A stretch of DNA of 5,861 nucleotides from DASSJF01 sp035280345 (GTDB lineage Bacteria > Sysuimicrobiota > Sysuimicrobiia > Sysuimicrobiales > Segetimicrobiaceae), in contig DATEGA010000312.1 of assembly GCA_035280345.1 (NCBI GenBank), positions 1 through 5,861 of the forward strand. Reading direction: 5' to 3'. The stretch's first letter is position 1; each line of letters opens with the position of its first letter. Positions 4,617-5,861 of the stretch are shown piece by piece. Made by a program: the position numbers and the translations under genes. Below the pieces are notes generated by a model. It was not told the DNA's origin. It did not search any database and was given only the letters and a program-made list of their open reading frames with translations.

Positions 4617-5861
4617 ATGAAGGTCACGTTTCTCGGCGCCGTGCGTACAGTCACGGGCTCGATGCATCTCGTCGAGACCGGCGGCGCCCGCATCCTGCTA
4701 GATTGCGGGTTGTTCCAAGGGCATCGCGACGAGGCGGATCGGATCAACAGGACCCTGCCCTTCGACGCCTCGGGCATCGAGGCGGTGATCCTCTCCCACG
4801 CGCACCTCGATCACTGCGGAAATCTGCCGACACTGCTCCGTCACGGCTTCCGTGGCCCGATCTACTGCACTCCGGCCACACGCGATCTCACCGCCCTCGT
4901 GCTGCACGACAGCGCCAAGGTCCAGCATCAGGACGCCCGCCACGTGAACAAGATCCGTGCACGCAGCGGGCTGCCTCCGGTGGCGCCACTGTATACGACG
5001 GACGACGTGGCGCAGACGATCCATCGGCTGCGGGCCGCGCCCTATCACGAGCCGTTCCGGCTCGGGCCGGCCCGCGTCACCTTCTACGACGCGGGCCACA
5101 TCCTCGGCTCAGCGATCACGGTGTTGGAGGCGGACGGACAGACGCTCGGCTTCACGGGCGACCTCGGCCGCTGTGGGGCCCCGATCCTCCGCGGCCCGGA
5201 GATCCCGCCCGGGGTCGACGCGCTGATCATGGAGTCGACGTACGGAGACCGGGCGCACGAGCCGCTGGCCGGCGTGGAGGCGCGCCTGGGCGCGATCGTG
5301 CGCGAGACGGCGGCCCGGGCCGGCGCGGTGCTGATTCCCTCGTTCGCGGTCGGCCGCACCCAGGACATCACCTACGCGCTCCACCGCCTGCGCAACGCGT
5401 CCGCCGTGCCTCCGCTGCCGATGTTCGTCGACAGTCCGATGGCCGTGGACGCGACCGAGATCTTCCGGCGGCACCCAGAGTGCTTCAACAGCGAGGCGCG
5501 TACGATGCTGGCGCACGAGGATCCGTTCGGGTTCAAAGGGCTGCGGTACGTGCGAGAGATCGACGAGTCGCAGAAGCTCAACGATCTCGCCGACCCCTTC
5601 ATCGTGGTCGCGACGTCGGGAATGTGCGAGTCGGGACGAATCCTGTACCATCTGGCCCACCGCATCGGCGACGCCCGCTGTTCGCTTGTGCTCGTGTCGT
5701 TCCAGGCGGAACACACGCTGGGACGGCGCCTGGCCGGCGGCGCGCCGACGGTGCGCATCTTCGGCGAACCGCACGACGTCCATCTTCAGGTCCATCAACT
5801 GGCGGAGTTCAGCGCCCACGCGGACGGCGGTGAACTGGCGGCCTGGCTCGCGCGACTGCCG
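4617..5861 (+). CDS. Metallo-beta-lactamase/beta-CASP ribonuclease-like protein, 3' end cut
   Basis: 415 residues of a zinc-dependent nuclease-like protein (beta-CASP family with RNA-specificity region, related to bacterial TTHA0252-type enzymes and eukaryotic CPSF73), open to the right edge. Metallo-beta-lactamase motifs are complete: HAHLDH (residues 61-66: His61, His63, Asp65, His66), His161 in GHILGS, and Asp182 in TGDLG. The beta-CASP part follows: motif A Glu206 in MESTYGDR, then the inserted domain with PSFAVGRTQD (241-250), DSPMA (272-276) and TSGMCESGR (333-341). His401 in FSAHAD (398-403) is the motif C zinc ligand. Intact relatives are roughly 450-540 residues, so only a short tail is missing. 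The start gives the family N-terminus MKVTFLGA exactly, although the ribosome site is weak. Likely a cytoplasmic RNA-processing or degrading enzyme; no catalytic residue seen is missing. Gene context gives no further hint. Confidence 0.95.
   Translation, partial: MKVTFLGAVRTVTGSMHLVETGGARILLDCGLFQGHRDEADRINRTLPFDASGIEAVILSHAHLDHCGNLPTLLRHGFRGPIYCTPATRDLTALVLHDSAKVQHQDARHVNKIRARSGLPPVAPLYTTDDVAQTIHRLRAAPYHEPFRLGPARVTFYDAGHILGSAITVLEADGQTLGFTGDLGRCGAPILRGPEIPPGVDALIMESTYGDRAHEPLAGVEARLGAIVRETAARAGAVLIPSFAVGRTQDITYALHRLRNASAVPPLPMFVDSPMAVDATEIFRRHPECFNSEARTMLAHEDPFGFKGLRYVREIDESQKLNDLADPFIVVATSGMCESGRILYHLAHRIGDARCSLVLVSFQAEHTLGRRLAGGAPTVRIFGEPHDVHLQVHQLAEFSAHADGGELAAWLARLP

Noticed and set aside
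4481..4777. Upstream extension of the 74-residue protein to a 173-residue frame
   Set aside because: It would overlap the confident beta-CASP gene on the other strand, its composition is shadow-like, and the internal ATG at 4480 has an ideal ribosome site.
4466..5833. 455-residue plus-strand open frame overlapping the beta-CASP gene
   Set aside because: It is an out-of-frame shadow rich in Arg, Pro and Gly; the overlapping frame starting at 4617 has complete family motifs.

Overview
This is a GC-rich window with dense, short-gapped genes on both strands and Shine-Dalgarno-led starts. It most likely comes from an uncultured soil or sediment bacterium. A Rieske protein paired with a single-chain cytochrome b/c fusion, together with a Tat-exported cupredoxin, would suit a deep-branching aerobic lineage. 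The sequence alone does not settle the phylum.

Layout, left to right. (1) Bases 1-394, minus strand: N-terminal third of an M20-family metallopeptidase or deacylase, cut by the window edge. (2) Bases 446-1201, plus strand: a complete NAD-type short-chain dehydrogenase (SDR), divergent from the M20 gene across only 51 bp. (3) Bases 1205-1462, minus strand: a start-less remnant of a radical SAM protein that keeps only its C-terminal SPASM region and carries two mutually compensating small deletions. (4) Bases 1464-1964, minus strand: a Tat-signal cupredoxin whose stop codon abuts the remnant. (5) Bases 2178-4030, minus strand: a two-gene operon with a 4-base overlap, encoding a Rieske iron-sulfur protein and then a fused cytochrome b6/subunit IV/cytochrome c polypeptide. 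Together these make a minimal quinol-oxidising bc complex. (6) Bases 4256-4480, minus strand: an unrecognised 74-residue helical protein. (7) Bases 4617-5861, plus strand: a metallo-beta-lactamase/beta-CASP ribonuclease-like protein that runs off the right edge.

The core of the window is respiratory. The Rieske protein and the b/c fusion would oxidise membrane quinol and pass electrons through the fused c heme to a soluble carrier. The cupredoxin encoded next on the same strand is a plausible carrier, but it has its own ribosome binding site and lies behind a probable terminator, so this link is inferred from neighbourhood. The flanking M20, SDR and beta-CASP genes look like ordinary housekeeping or catabolic genes with no obvious tie to the electron-transfer genes.

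No rRNA, tRNA, CRISPR array, insertion sequence or phage gene was seen. No gene-free stretch exceeds 300 bases; the longest are 1965-2177 (terminator-like hairpin) and 4031-4255 (leader of the Rieske operon, with two dyad-symmetric elements). I do not see a wholly new system. The most unusual points are the truncated SPASM remnant fused to the end of the cupredoxin gene, the three-part cytochrome, and the extra cysteine in the copper site.
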